From assembly GCA_012932295.1 (NCBI GenBank), contig JAAONU010000013.1:40686627-40750626 (forward strand): 64,000 nucleotides of DNA. Direction: 5' to 3'. A program made the position numbers and the translations under genes. Source of the stretch: Cyclina sinensis (Eukaryota; Mollusca; Bivalvia; Venerida; Veneridae). Below, piece by piece: positions 51,601 to 64,000 of this stretch; within the stretch, counting starts at the first letter, position 1; every line of letters starts with the position of its first letter. The notes below the pieces were generated by a model. It was not told the DNA's origin, ran no database searches, and saw only the letters and a program-made list of their open reading frames with translations.

Positions 51601-53846
51601 GGGATCACATTGTATTTTGAACCCTATATTTATCTCTAAAACGAGTATATAAATGAGATGCGCGTAAAAACTATGGATAAAGCAATATCAACTATGTCTT
51701 ATCTTTCATTTTTTCGCAAATTCTTGCCAGTTCGCTATAACTTTTATTTTTCAAAATAGTTTTGCAAGTTACATACACCAAATGAAGCGGAAAAATGCGT
51801 ACCTTGTTCATATAAATATCTTATTGTCAGTCGTTTCCAACAGAAAAGAAATAAAGAAAAATATACCTTTTTCTTTCAAAGATGGCGGAGTTTGTTTACA
51901 AAATGAAGAAAACGACGCAGTTCTGATTCCCAGCCCCGTTTTATCCCAATTAGTGACTGCTTCTTGGATTCAAACCTGAACTCACACTGTGGAGTGCTTT
52001 TAGTCACTGGAAAACCCCACACCATAAAGAAAATGTATTTTCATCAGCTTATTTTTGTTGTTCATCAGAGTCTGTCAAGAAAGTTCTGATCCTGTATCAA
52101 CTCAAAATTAATGAGTTGCCCTCATGAAACTCCAACATGAACAATTGGATTTAAATTTAATAAAAATAATTTCTTTCTATATTTTGTTAACTAATCAGCA
52201 ATGGCTTTTTTTATTTTCTAGCATCTGAACTATTTGTTCAATTAAATGTACTTAGATCTGAAAGATTGCTAAATTACTGAATGTGACTAACTTGCTGCCA
52301 AATTCCTTTGAATTGACATTACTGAACTTTTTGTGTTATAAGGTTAATTTGCAACACTTGCAGGTATTCCAAGATATTCTTAAACAGTGGTTATAGATTA
52401 AAGACGTAATACAATATTATTCACAAGAATCGTCCTGGTCTCATGTTCCTACACTTTGGTAACTATTTTGCTAATGTGCCTTATTTTCTAAAATCAGCGG
52501 AGAACTATTTCCCTTCTAACCATAACAGGATTTTTTTTTTGAATCCAGAACTTCTAAACACGCTTTAATTTTGATTTTGAAAAAAGATTGACGGGTTTGT
52601 TTTACAAAAATACACTCCAAAGCGTTGCATATTACCCTAATGACACCCAAAAGTTCAGTAATGCCATTTCAAAGGTCTATCCATCAACAGAAAACAGATC
52701 TAAGAAGTCTTTCCTAATGAAACACTAATCTTATTGCACGGTTTGTTTGGCGGAATAAACTATTATTTCTTTTAGTGGAAGCACTGGTGCTGTATTACTT
52801 ATTTAGTAGCCAAAGAGAAAGGATTAGCCAGAATAATTGGTGTTCTTTACTGGCCTCTATGAAAAAGCGATATTGCCAACAAAATTACCCCATGCAATTT
52901 GGTCTGAATTTTTAGAGCTGCTTGTAAGACACCGTTGACCTTTGTTTCAAAGTAAAAATAATCAAATAAATCGAACAATTAAAGAAGAAAAGGAGAAAAG
53001 AAAGGAAAATGACAAAAGATAAATCTGGAAAATTTGATCGATCTAATTTTGTTAAATGGCAGTCGTGTCTTTGATAAGGAAACATTTCCTCACATCATTA
53101 AAATTTAAGTTGTTCATGTGATATCTTCATTTTAGAATGTTCTTACGAACATTAGCAAAAAGGTGCAATAAATCAGAAAAAACACCCCTGGTGGTACTGG
53201 TATTTCTGGAAAATATTCTAAGTTCTTCTAACAAAACAGGCGTATACTAAGACAAACAAAAATACATAGAAAAGATAATGGACAAAATGTTGGAAATTAT
53301 TAATATGAAACACAGGGATTTTTTTTTAAAAATCTGCCAAAACTCATGCATTTTATGAATAAATACGTGTATGTCCAAAAACCGCTAGTCGCACCAAATG
53401 CGCGTAAATCTCAATTAATCTATTGTTATTTTAGCTACAGACAGATGGACAGAGATCTATGCAAAATCTACCTAATGTGTGTACCATAATTGTGCGAGAA
53501 TGAAATTAAAAAACAAAAACAAATAAAGACAAAGGTATGTATATATCTATCTTCCTCGCTATTTAAATGCGAGTATAAAACATGTGCTGCTTTAAATACA
53601 TAGTCCTGAAACTCACAAATTATCTTATCAATATTTCATAAATTCTTTGACAGTCATAGTTAGAACTGCTCTTTTTGCTTAGCTTACTTTAAAGTTTGTC
53701 AAAATTGATTGGAGAATAAACTTTTCACGCTTTTTGTTTAGATTCGAGCTTTTTTCCCTGATTACAACTGTTGTACAACTTGGTTGGTAATATTTATCAA
53801 GTGGTAAACTAAGGCAAAAACGACACTGTTCATATACAGTATTCTC
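51601..53846. other. Unassigned non-coding DNA right of copy B
   Basis: AT-rich, with no repeat partner seen. A minus-strand GGTTTGAATCC near 51963-51973 resembles a B-box, but no A-box could be placed. The open frame at 51782-51979 is unrecognisable. Confidence 0.45.
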
Positions 53847-54695
53847 TACGGAAGCCTAATAGTGCCATTTTAACTTACAACTTCGATATTAGAACTTGGA
53901 ACTTAGGAATTAGAAATTAGGACTTCGATATTAGACGAGAGACGCTGTGATACTCATTTTGGTTATTTGTATCTGCGACGTATTAAAAACTGTGAAATGT
54001 CACTGTTTGCACTAAGAAACAATTACGGAGGACACTTGAAAAAAAGATAATTACTACATTTGCCTTCTCTCCGTCCTTCTCGCTATCGTCCTCCATGTAC
54101 GGAAGTCTAATAGTGCCATTTTAACTTACAACTTCGATATTAGAACTTGGAACTTAGGAATTAGAAATAAGGACTTCGATATTAGAACTTAGGAATTGGA
54201 ACAAATGACTTAGGAGTTACGACTTGTATACCTGCATTTAGGCGGGACATTTGCCTTCTCTCCGTCCTTCTCGCTATCGTCCTCCATGACACTTGTCCGG
54301 CCAAAATGCAGGTATACAAGTCGTAGCTCCTTAGTCATTTGTTCCAATTCCTAAGTTCTAATATCGAAGTCCTTATTTCTAATTTCTAAGTTCCGAGTTC
54401 TAATATCGAAGTTGTAAGTTAAAATGGCACTATTAGACTTCCGTACATGGAGGACGATAGCGAGAAGGACGGAGTGAAGGCAAATGTAGTAATTATCTTT
54501 TTTTCAAGTGTCCTCCGTAATTGTTTTTTAGTGCAAACAGTGACATTTCACAGTTTTTATACGTCACAGATACAAATAACCAGAATGAGTATCACAGCGT
54601 CTCTCGTCTAATATCGAAGTCCTAATTTCTAATTCCTAAGTTCCCAGTTCTAATATCGAAGTTGTAAGTAAACATGGCACTATTAGGCTTCCGTA
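53847..54695. mobile_element. 849-bp fold-back palindromic element
   Basis: The left arm (53847-54239) and right arm (54303-54695) are near-perfect reverse complements of about 393 bp, separated by a 63-bp centre. The ends are TACGGAAGCCTAATAGTGCC and its reverse complement. The terminal sequence recurs inside each arm (54098 and ending 54445), 251 and 250 bp in from the ends, so each arm holds two related units. A 13-mer, ACTTCGATATTAG, occurs four times per arm. The centre repeats a segment of the arms (TCCGTCCTTCTCGCTATCGT). The flanks ATTCTC and ATTTTC may be a 6-bp target duplication with one mismatch. It encodes nothing and resembles fold-back transposons in form. Confidence 0.85.
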
Positions 54696-56639
54696 ATTTT
54701 CGGACTCATCATGATGACAATTTAGTCAAATTATATCATTTTTCTAATGCAAACCGTCTCGAAATAATCATGGACAAGACAATCTAAGCCTTTTGAAATA
54801 CAAAATGTATCCTGAGGAACTTTTCTTAATTTTCTAAAGCACCGGTCAAATATAAAAAAGCCTTACCTTCCTTAAGTACCAGTTACATATGAGTAAGCAG
54901 TCTGCCTTTTATAATCGAACTTCTTTGAGAAACTTTAACAAGTCGTAAATTTTCTGCTGTAGTATTGCTCACTCTATCTTCAAGCTAGCAAGCGTTTAAC
55001 CACTCATTTCATACTGCTACAGCCATTCTTTAACTTTATGAAATTTTGATGTCATCCGTATTTTTATCTTATAGTTAGTCAAGCAGGATGCTAATTAAAA
55101 GAAACCTGTGTTTTCGTCATACGCACACACCAGGGTTTCTTTAAATGACTTTTCGGCTTCAAAGACTACGATTAAAACAGCTTGGTAAGATACTCCTGTA
55201 GCATTATACTCAATAGAAAGTCATGTGACAAAGATGCCCCCATCATGCTCAGATATTGACAGAAGATCATAAGTACATGTTTAAAATGTATAAAGATGTA
55301 GGTGGAATATCAATAGCAGTAACACTGTTGTAGGTATTAAATGAACCGGTAACTGCAAAACAGTCTTTTTAAATGTGAAGTATTTAGTTTTTTTATAAGA
55401 AATTAAGTCGAAAAAAAGGTCATAACTCTGATTATTTGAAAGTACCATGCAAACTTTTGAAAGGAACATGTAGTTTTATAAAACACATAGACATGCAAAA
55501 CATGAACGGAATTATGTGCAAGCGTTTGGCTTTAAATGCGCGGATACGAAATGTGGACGGACGGACAGGTGAAACACTTAATGCATGCCCCTTCGCCATT
55601 CCGTAAATAATATGAGACAAAGACTCATACAAATTGCTGCAAAACGCCAGTGAGTCTCTTTTTCGAGCAGTACTAGCCATGCATACAGTCTTATGATCCT
55701 CGGTGAATTAAGTCTTATTATATTGTTGTTTTCTCTTGACATTCTGCACTTTAATTCTGCCATCTGTTTTACATAAATCGAGCATAATCTCTTCTAAAGA
55801 CGGTAATATAACTGAATCGGACAACCAGGCGAGCTCGAGTAATAAAAAAGCCTTTGAAGATATTTTCACAACGTCTGTTGTTCTAGAGCTTGCATTAAAA
55901 ACATATTTAATACTCGCAGGAACAAATCGAATGTGGTTTAAAATACAATTGTTTTTTCTGTAAGGCTTTTATTTTTTACTTTTCACTACCGTTTATCAGT
56001 CTATTGTCGGATGTTCAAAATAGACATAGCAATCCAACGGATTTATCGCGAATATCTTTTTGAAATTTATTTAAAGTTATTATTCTATCTATTCTATTCT
56101 ATCTACTATGTTATCCAGTCTCGAATCAAATGCAGATTTAAAAATCAAAGTGAATGTATTCTAGTCTCTTTTTCATTAGAAAATATTCCATGAAGATGTG
56201 AAATTCCTGGTGTAAAAATGATAAAAAATGAATATGAGTGTGCAGCTTAATGGCGCAATGATTGTTAAATAAATATCAGGTGCTGAGATGAATACCTCTG
56301 TCTTTTGATACACATTTGACCATTAATAGACCAACTAATAAACCAGTAATTTGAAAGATATATTACAAATGTATATAGTTAATCGAATATCTTTTTAATC
56401 ATTTTGAGGTAAAACAGAAATTAGTCAAGGTAAAATATTGGTAATAGGCAAACATTTGGTAAAATGAATTTTTTTTTGTTTCAAGTTAAAAGCTGAGATG
56501 TACGACCAGTGTAGGTCAATTTCTTTGGGGAAAAAATAATTTTTCTTTCGCACATGTTCGCCTTATACCAAACGACTTTTTTCTCTGGAATGCAGGTTGC
56601 TTTACATAGTAATTTTATACGGTGCATCTGTCTTGCGTA
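54696..56639. other. Non-coding DNA with short repeat fragments
   Basis: Positions 54758-54860 resemble 19935-20010 and 48065-48150 of the duplication copies (shared CTGAGGAAC and CTTAATTT, and ACCGGTC in B). On the minus strand, 55430-55575 has GTCCGTCCGTCCACATTTCG, a type common in mollusc repeats. Open frames at 55432-55763 and 55736-55963 are not recognisable. Confidence 0.45.
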
Positions 56640-57405
56640 ATAGAACCTAGTCATGCATCAACACTGTTCAGAATCAAGCTATGAGATTTTCCTTGGAGTG
56701 GGTAAATATACACTAAATTGTGCTTTATATGGCGAGTCTGGTTGGCAACCTCATGTGAAACAGTGGAAATCTGTATTCCCACATTGGCATAGACTTCAAA
56801 CTTCGTTAATAGTAGACTTAGTTTTAATTTTTTTTTAATATTGTGATGCCAAATTTGGAATATTTGTCAGATGATTGTTTTAACTTTTCAACCAAATATT
56901 TTTATGGTTAGGTAGTTACTTGTACAATGGATAAATTTATTACTGAATGGAGAGCTGATGTTCAAAGTATAACAGGTCCTACTGGTAGAAATTGAAATAA
57001 ATTTTGGACATATCAGCAATTAAAATCTGTCTAGGAATCTGAGAAATGTGTTTAAACTGTCTTAGTTTACCATGTAAAATATTTTCCCCTGCTCACCCAC
57101 CCCCTTCGATTAAAAACTGGTATTATGAAAATATTCCAGAACAAGAAAGCCTATGCCCAGTCTGTAATTAAGCTGTAGAAAACGAAGAAAATGTATTTGT
57201 TCGTTGTCCCTTTAATCAAAATCTTAGCAATGAACTTGTTAATAAAGCAATTAGCATAAATGTTTCATGTAACACATTATGTGACCAAGATAAACTAAAT
57301 TTTATGCTGTCGAATGGAGATATGTTAAGTAGCAGCTCAAAAATCTGTTTTATGATATTGAAAGCCAGAACCGATCTTCTGTATAGATCATGATTGTTAA
57401 CCATT
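56640..57405 (+). pseudogene. LINE ORF2 C-terminal remnant
   Basis: A frame at 56653 reads KYTLNCALYGESGWQPHVKQ, similar to the stretch after the reverse transcriptase in mollusc LINEs. After frameshifts, 57133-57390 reads IPEQESLCPVCN, a stop, then AVENEENVFVRCPFNQNL and ISSKICFMILKA-like sequence: a CPVC...C zinc-knuckle-like tail of the same general kind as 8235-8620, though clearly a different family. There are many stops. The following 400 bp may be its 3' untranslated region. Confidence 0.55.
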
Positions 57406-60400
57406 ATTTCTCAGGAAAGTGATAAAGTTTGGAGAAGACTTGTATAATGCAGTCTTGCCAGTGTATAATGAAGTACTTCAATTAGGGTTCCATGTAAATT
57501 TATGTTTGGCTTTGGCAGTTACTTTGAGTTATAAATGTAAGATATAAATTTGTTTATGTTTTCGATCAGTTTGTGCTGTACGCAGCGTCTTTCAGCTAGT
57601 ATAAATCCTATATTGTTTGGTAACTGCATTTCAAGGGTCATGTCTCCTGAGCTTGATTACATTTAGATATTTTAAAGAATCAATATTTACTTCTTGTTTT
57701 CTTAGTTAATAGTCAGTCTCCTATGATTCTTCATAGAATTGCCAATAAATTGTTTTTTTTTTCTATATGTTTTAGTATATAATTGCATCATATTACGCAA
57801 TGGTGGATTGGGCTTTAATAGATTTTAATATAGTATGAAAATATATTTTTTATTTCGTTTTAGCTTAAAGAAGGGTGGCAAAGAGCAGGTAGCCTGATTC
57901 CACATTAACATGGAAGAAAACAAATGTGTGAAAAACTTACTTTAAAGTGCGTGTTGCAATACATAATTTCTTGCTCTTTTTAGCAAAAGGGAATTGCATT
58001 GTATTTGTGTTTGTTCGATAAGTTTATAGATAACACCAGAATTTACTGTTTTCTTCGTAGCGTGTGGAGATATGTTCCAATAAGGATGAAAAAATACAAT
58101 ACATCATTTATGAATGAAGCTTAATTCTGATTAGTTCATTAAAATAAAGTCCGTGATCTTGTTCCAAGGTTGTCGGATTTATTTGACAGGTAATCAATCC
58201 TGTCTCGCCGTCAAGGGTTTTGCTAATGGCAGAAAAAAGAAACAGGCAGAATGCCTCAAATGTTCATCATACATATCAAGCAGGGAAACAAACACTATTT
58301 TTGTCTATAAGTGGTGTTCAAATATATCTTGAAAAACTCATTGTTTGCATGCTTTGTTTACTTATATTCATATCAACGGGTAGCATTTTGGTGAAAAGAC
58401 TGAAGTAAATATAGCGTCTTAATCAGGCACTGTTATCATCTTATTGTCCACTCAGCAGATTCTGTCCAACGTAAGCGTGGCATCAATTTGCTGCGCGTCA
58501 GGTTGTGGCAATTAACAGTTTAAAATAATGCATCGTTAAAAACAGAAATGATTCAATTAAAATAGATAAATAAAAATTAATATTTTCTTTTTGTACCAGA
58601 CTTACAAAACCAACATTGTTTATAATGAAAGTTGAATGCATTGGTTAACCTTAAGTGCAAACTGAAACGGGGAATACCTGTCTTCTTGACAATTTTCATT
58701 AAAAGTCTTCATTTACAAAGAAACCTTTATAAAGTAACCTATATTTATATATCTACAAAAGCATGGAAATATTTTTATTTCCTGTCAAAGAACATTCACT
58801 TAAAAGCACAAAAATTACAAGGGCATGGACATACTTTTCTTCCGTGTCAAAGAACATATAAGTACAGAAACGTATATATATCTTCCGTGTCTTCCTTATC
58901 TTCCACATCAGTAAGATAGTATATATGAAAGTACATAAGTAGATATACATGTATCTTCTTTGTTAAAGAATACAACAGTTAGCTTATATCTATGATAGAA
59001 GATAAATATGTATTTAAATAATAATCAAATATGATATAATTGTCAAATAATACTTCAATGGGATAATATCAACTACAATTTCTTCTTCGTCAGTCATTAC
59101 AGCATTTGAAATGATATCAACTAAAAGTACAGCAGGTCTGGTCATACACAAAGATGTTTTTTCCTTTTTTCAAAAAGTACTTCAGTCTGGTAATATCTAC
59201 TGAGCAGACTTGACATTATAATTGAATTTGATACGATTTGTTCCCTATTTCATTTTGTGAAGAGAGTTTCCAATCACAAAGTTTATATAATCATATTTAG
59301 CAACTATAAAAATGATACTACGTCTCTCACACCAAAGACTATACACTCTTGTTTCTTGTAAGGACAATCAACGTAGCCTATACATGACAAATCGTCTGAA
59401 AGTCCTTTTATAAAAAGACTTCTTTGAAGAATCAATGCGTTGTGTCAAATTTTCTCAGTAGTAGTGTAAATGCAAGCTTCTTAAAAATAAATGATGTCTG
59501 CATTCCAAGCCCGAGACTGTCAGGTCGACTTGCAACAGTGTAAAGTAGCATAAAAATTGAATGTATTCCATTGTCAGTAAGCGTTCTGATCCTTCCATGA
59601 TTTATATCTTAAAGGAAACCACTCTCGTGACATAATAGGAGGACAAATGATGATAAATGAAAGTGAAAAATTGTTCCTGGTCATAATATTTTCTTTCAAA
59701 TAACGATCGAAATAATGAGCAAATTAATAACCCTACGAATCGATAACTAATCACAGTATCTTGTTATGACACTTATTGGGCACAATGGAATACAATAGAG
59801 CGTTTGTGATAACATGTAATATAAATAGTCTGACTTAGATACATGCACTTGCTTGTTTTTCAAACGTTACAGACCAGTTTAAATGCAACTTTACATTTAT
59901 ATGCTACATTAAACGTCAATATGAATAGAATCAAAACGCTCTTATTTTCTACATATCACTGCGTTAAGTAAATTGATGTTACACAGACAAATATAGTAAC
60001 TGTTAGAAGAGATCGGTTTCATACACACCAGACATAGGGTTGCTATTGTGTTGCAGTCATGGTCACAGTTTGACAAAAAAAATGTGACAGATTTTCTAAT
60101 TTTAAAGCCTACAGAACGGGTAAAATGAATAATAATATATCTGCGTTGAGAACAGACCAGATTTCAACGGCAGTTTGTTGTTAAATACAGGATTGCTCAT
60201 TTTGGCAAAATCGCCATATATATCATATTTTTCTTAAAGTTCGCAAAAAAACTATGTTCGCATAGTCCAGCATCTCATACAAGCGAAAACAGATTGGTCT
60301 ACATTATCAGTACTTTGTTACATTGAAATGCTAGTCAATAGACAGTCAGTTGAGGCATTAAAACATACATGTATTTCATAAATGTTATTTGATGAAGTCA

Positions 60401-61283
60401 TGGCTAGCCGTACTTCTGAAAATTCAGACATTCTGAATATTATGTCAAGGTATTACTAAAATCAATTTACGCAGTTGCCTTTCCTAATTTGTTTGTTCAC
60501 AGTTTATACGCTGTTAATGTACACAATAATATATACACAATGTTTATAAGCACTTCTAGTATTTAATGATGCGTTTATACTTTTCCCACTTCATTTTAAA
60601 ATGTCTACATGATATCCTTTAATTTAAAAACAAAATCTGCACGGTTAATTTATAATAATTAAACAATATTAATTGTTTTTAATGTAGGTGTGTACGTATT
60701 AAAACATTTCTTCCACTGCACCGTATGCTACAAATCAAGGACAGTGTGTACCTGATCTTTCTTTCTTTCTTTATTAGTCCAAGCGATGCATGAAAAGTAT
60801 TGTCTTCCCTTGTATCATCTATCAATCTTTCTTTTTTAGCACTTATCTTTCTTTTTTTCGTTCATCCATTCCTTATTGCTTCGTGACTGATTTTGCCCTT
60901 AAGATGATTAATTACCATCGATAAGCATTTTATCTTTAAAAAACAGCATGACGCAGCTCAACGTTTCGTGCAGTAAGTTTAAATGAAATGTATGAATAAT
61001 ACATGAGCTACGTTTTATGTGAAATAGTCAGATTAACCATGGAAAGATTACGTTACAAAATATGTTATAGCAAACCGATGGGGTCAATTTAACATCACGT
61101 TATCCTTCTGTAAAATCGTCTACATTAATATACTTTCTCTCGATGCAGGAGGTGATGCTTTATATGATGTTATGTACGGTTCTATAACACAGACGTAAAT
61201 GAACATTATTGTAATTTTGAATTATGTCGAAGCTTATCGATAATAAATAAATTTTTGACATAAATCCCATCGGTACAGGTTTC
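57406..61283. other. Unassigned non-coding DNA
   Basis: Positions 59700-59775 resemble 13230-13300 and 41880-41930 (shared pattern GAAATAATGA...ACGAATCGATA.CTAATCA), possibly a piece of a third duplication copy. A short TTTC-rich run lies near 60758-60775. No gene is seen; frames at 58220-58408 and 58632-58950 are not recognisable. Confidence 0.45.
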
Positions 61284-61504
61284 TACGGAAGCCATGGTCG
61301 GTTTATTTTATTAATCCGTGGGAACGACTTATAATCAGAAATATTTTTTTCTTATCTGTGGGAGCGGATTATTTTGCGCGAAAAATTTTTTTTTAACTTG
61401 TGGGAACGAGTTATTTTGCGCGAAAAATCTTATTTTAACTTGTGGGAACGAAATATTTTGTGCGAAAAATCTTTTTTTAACCATGTCCTCTCCATGCTTC
61501 CGTA
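61284..61504. mobile_element. Short TIR element related to the fold-back element
   Basis: This 221-bp element begins TACGGAAGCCATGG and ends CCATGCTTCCGTA, and is flanked by a perfect 6-bp repeat GGTTTC (61278-61283 and 61505-61510). Its terminal nine bases equal those of the 849-bp palindrome. The interior is four tandem units of about 42 bp (GTGGGAACGA...TTATTTTGCGCGAAAAAT), which produce repetitive open frames on both strands. It codes for no recognisable protein, so it is a non-autonomous element. Confidence 0.8.
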
Positions 61505-61510
61505 GGTTTC

Positions 61511-63480
61511 CAAGCCTAATTGTATTAATTGACACTTCACTTCTAAGGTTTACAGTAATGGCCATTGTTGTGTTACTTTTATTATGTAGCCTAGAAATGT
61601 GTACGTAATCTTTTATCTGATATGACAAATGTGCTATGATATAAACAACATTTAACTTCATTCTGACAACTAATTTCTGAAACATTTAGTTATTATAGAC
61701 TTGATAAGTTGACGCAAAGGATGTTTACTTATTTAAGATAATGCAACATGTGTTAGTACTTGTCATAATGTGATAAAAGTGTTTGAGTTTACCGAATATA
61801 TTAATTCGGTTCATTTACACTATAACGGGGTAACTACGTTCCCTTATGTGAATTTATTGTGAGTCTTCACCCCTAAATCACTGACGTGAAATATCAATTG
61901 CTTAGTTAGAAAATATGGAATCTCATGTGACACTGCTATAAATAGAACTATTACTGAATCGGAGTATTTATATAGCTAAGTGTATCAAAATTCTTTGTAA
62001 AATTTAAATGTATACAAAGCCATTAAATAAATATTTTCAGTTGATAACGTACATAAACAAATATTATCGAATAAACTTCCGAGACATTGTTAAGATACTC
62101 ATCCTCTGAATATTTCAAATTCATTTTGAGCTGCTTTCCTTGAAAAATAGAAATTTGAATGTTTGATTTTAAGCATGTAGATAATTTTCAAAGAAGTAAC
62201 TTTAGTAACACAAGCATCGTTGATTTTATTTTAATTTATTTTATTTATTTATTTTCAAAGATTGTCTTTTCTGAAAGATGATGCTATTGAGCAGCCCTTG
62301 CATATATCCCATTAATCTACTCTGTAGCTATTTTTATGTGAAGGTGGTTTTTCTTGTATGTCATATAAAAAGCATGGAAAAATATAAAACATAAATATCA
62401 TATGTCTTTATCTTGTTCTGATAATCGATCAGTAAATGCTGTAGTTTTTTATGTAATATGGTTTGATGTATTACGTATAAGGGTAAAACAATTCAATGAC
62501 TAGATAAACAACTTTGAAGCATTCTCAGACTGAGAAATGGTTACATGAAAATACACCACGCTGAAATTGTATGCAAAAGTAGTAAGGGAACGTGATAAAC
62601 CGTTTTTGTTCATCGTTACATATAATGTTCACACCCGTAACTTCCAAAAAAACTGGGCTTATATTTCATGTAGCTGTTTGCGTTGACAGTATTTTCCGCT
62701 GTCTAAGTGCACATTTGACAAAATTCATAAATTCTATGTTTTTGTTGTTGTTTGATTTATAACACAAGAAACATACGTCTGTACATGTTTTTTGACTAAC
62801 TTTTCTTTTTAAAGTCTAATAAGCTACCTTGTAAGAACCTGAGAAGTTGTCACGTGACAAAGGAATAAACTTAACAAACGACAATTGAGCGCTTTAAAAA
62901 GGGGTTCTCTTTGTTCTACTAGCATAATTTTACCTTAGGAATCTTGTACAACACGCATTCTTCTAAGTTAAGGGAGAGAACACAGAAATTTTAATATTCA
63001 AACTGGGAAAAACACTGCGATAATATCTTACAAAATATTTCAGTAGTCAGAGTAATTTAGATATAAGATGTTTGCACAGATCCTTCGATATTGCTTATGT
63101 TTTGGCGTTTTCCCATTATATCGTGGCTATTGTTATTGAATGTTTGTCGATAAATAATATTGGTATCAATATGAGTATCAAAAGGAAGACACGACACCGT
63201 TAGAATTATAATTATTCAGAGCTTAAAAGAGATATTCTGCTCAAAAGTTAAGGGGAAATATCAACGATCATATTATTTTTTTCTACTATGTTTTTATTAC
63301 AGCTTTTATCTATTGTAATGGTTTATTTTGTTAAGTACAATTGTAGTGACGTACAAATGCATAAAGATTGCAACTTGTAGGGTATGAGATGTTTCAAGAA
63401 AAACCTGATAATTTCATAAAGCAAACGTTTTGCAAACATAAGACATAAAGTAAGTCATTCTTAATATTTAAAATTAGAAT
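61511..63480. other. Unassigned non-coding DNA
   Basis: AT-rich, with a TTTA-rich simple stretch at about 62224-62258. No gene, RNA or repeat partner is seen. Confidence 0.5.
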
Positions 63481-64000
63481 AACAAGAGCTGTCACTGGAA
63501 ATTGACATATGCCCCCGAAATGTATCTTTTAAATGAAACTGGTGTAAATATATAATTGAATATGACTGTGGAAAAGAGATTTGACAAAAATAGAGCATGA
63601 ACTGAAGGTAAAAGGTAAAGTAATGTTTTTCTGCTTCAGATTCTTATATGAAGGTTGAAGACATAATTATTCAATGAAATAGAAAGCTGTGAGATTGGCC
63701 TTGAAAACAAACAATATTGTTTTATTCCCAACCTCTACTGGTGTTTGATATATAATAAAATCCACCAAGCGGTTTTGGAGATGTAGCTTGGACAAGAGTT
63801 TTATTTAGAAGTTATAGTAAAAAAAGAATAAGGGCCCATAACACTGCCAGAAATAATCCGACCAGAAACTCCTGACGATATGCACAGCTTGGTTTGGTGA
63901 CAAACAATCCTGTGAAGTTTCAATGAAATCTTCCAGTGGTTTTGGAGATGTAGCTTGGACAAGATTTTAATATAGAAGTTAGAGTAAAAAATGACTAAGT
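63481..64000 (+). mobile_element. Tandem-unit interspersed repeat, runs off window
   Basis: The head AACAAGAGCTGTCACTGGAA leads into ATATGCCCCCGAAATG, similar to the head at 29880. Further on, GGTTTTGGAGATGTAGCTTG occurs near 63770 and 63937, a period of about 167 bp, and the second unit is cut by the window end. The form fits tandem-unit non-autonomous elements of bivalves. No protein is coded. Confidence 0.6.

Noticed and set aside
51955..51985. B-box-like GGTTTGAATCC on the minus strand as a SINE
   Set aside because: No A-box at a suitable distance, no body repeat elsewhere, no target duplication.
54098..54445. Separate transposon nested inside the fold-back element
   Set aside because: Its ends match the outer ends, but the flanks (CCTCCATG and CATGGAGG) are inverted copies, not a direct repeat, so it is better read as part of the arm structure.
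61318..61685. Repetitive proteins on both strands, 14-residue units
   Set aside because: They come from a 42-bp tandem array inside a short transposable element, and both strands being open argues against coding.

Overview
The window looks like gene-poor nuclear DNA from an animal, most likely a bivalve mollusc. It is very AT-rich and has no operon structure and no intact protein-coding gene on either strand. It carries decayed animal retroelements: a Tx1/L1-like LINE, Penelope-like reverse transcriptase, other LINE 3' ends and tRNA-derived SINEs. It also carries DNA transposons (mariner, MITEs, a fold-back element). The bivalve assignment rests on SINE and repeat motifs I recognise, such as a SINE tail with CCGCC...GGCGTTAAACC and repeat heads containing GCCCCCGAAA. 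No mitochondrial, rRNA, intact tRNA or CRISPR feature was seen.

The large-scale layout is a diverged tandem segmental duplication. Copy A runs from about 0.9 to 23.1 kb and copy B from about 27.5 to 51.6 kb, separated by a 4.4 kb spacer. Many short blocks line up in the same order and orientation. Short fragments of a possible third copy lie near 54.75 and 59.7 kb. None of the longer open frames in A stays open in B, so the duplicated unit does not look protein-coding.

The two copies carry different later insertions, which gives an order of events. Copy A alone has a tRNA-derived SINE (2.1-2.4 kb), a TIR element with an internal tRNA-like promoter (3.95-4.39 kb), a LINE 3' fragment (8.2-8.6 kb), two hairpin elements (10.7-11.25 kb), a 0.56 kb insertion in the Penelope-like remnant, and an internally deleted mariner (22.08-23.05 kb) that splits the same remnant. 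Copy B alone has a tandem-unit repeat (29.9-30.2 kb), a hairpin (31.2 kb), several SINEs, a Crypton/DUF3504-like pseudogene (32.5-33.3 kb) and a nearly full-length Tx1/L1-like LINE (to 40.04 kb). That LINE is disabled by three homopolymer frameshifts and two stop codons.

Right of copy B are an 849 bp near-perfect fold-back palindrome (53.8-54.7 kb), a LINE 3' remnant (56.6-57.4 kb), a short TIR element with the same TACGGAAGC termini as the palindrome (61.28-61.50 kb), and a tandem-unit repeat running off the window end. The most unusual items are the palindrome and its short relative sharing termini and 6-bp flanking repeats, the tRNA-containing TIR element, and two unrelated hairpins with nearly the same 14-nt apex. 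All calls come from reading the sequence; no database search was possible.
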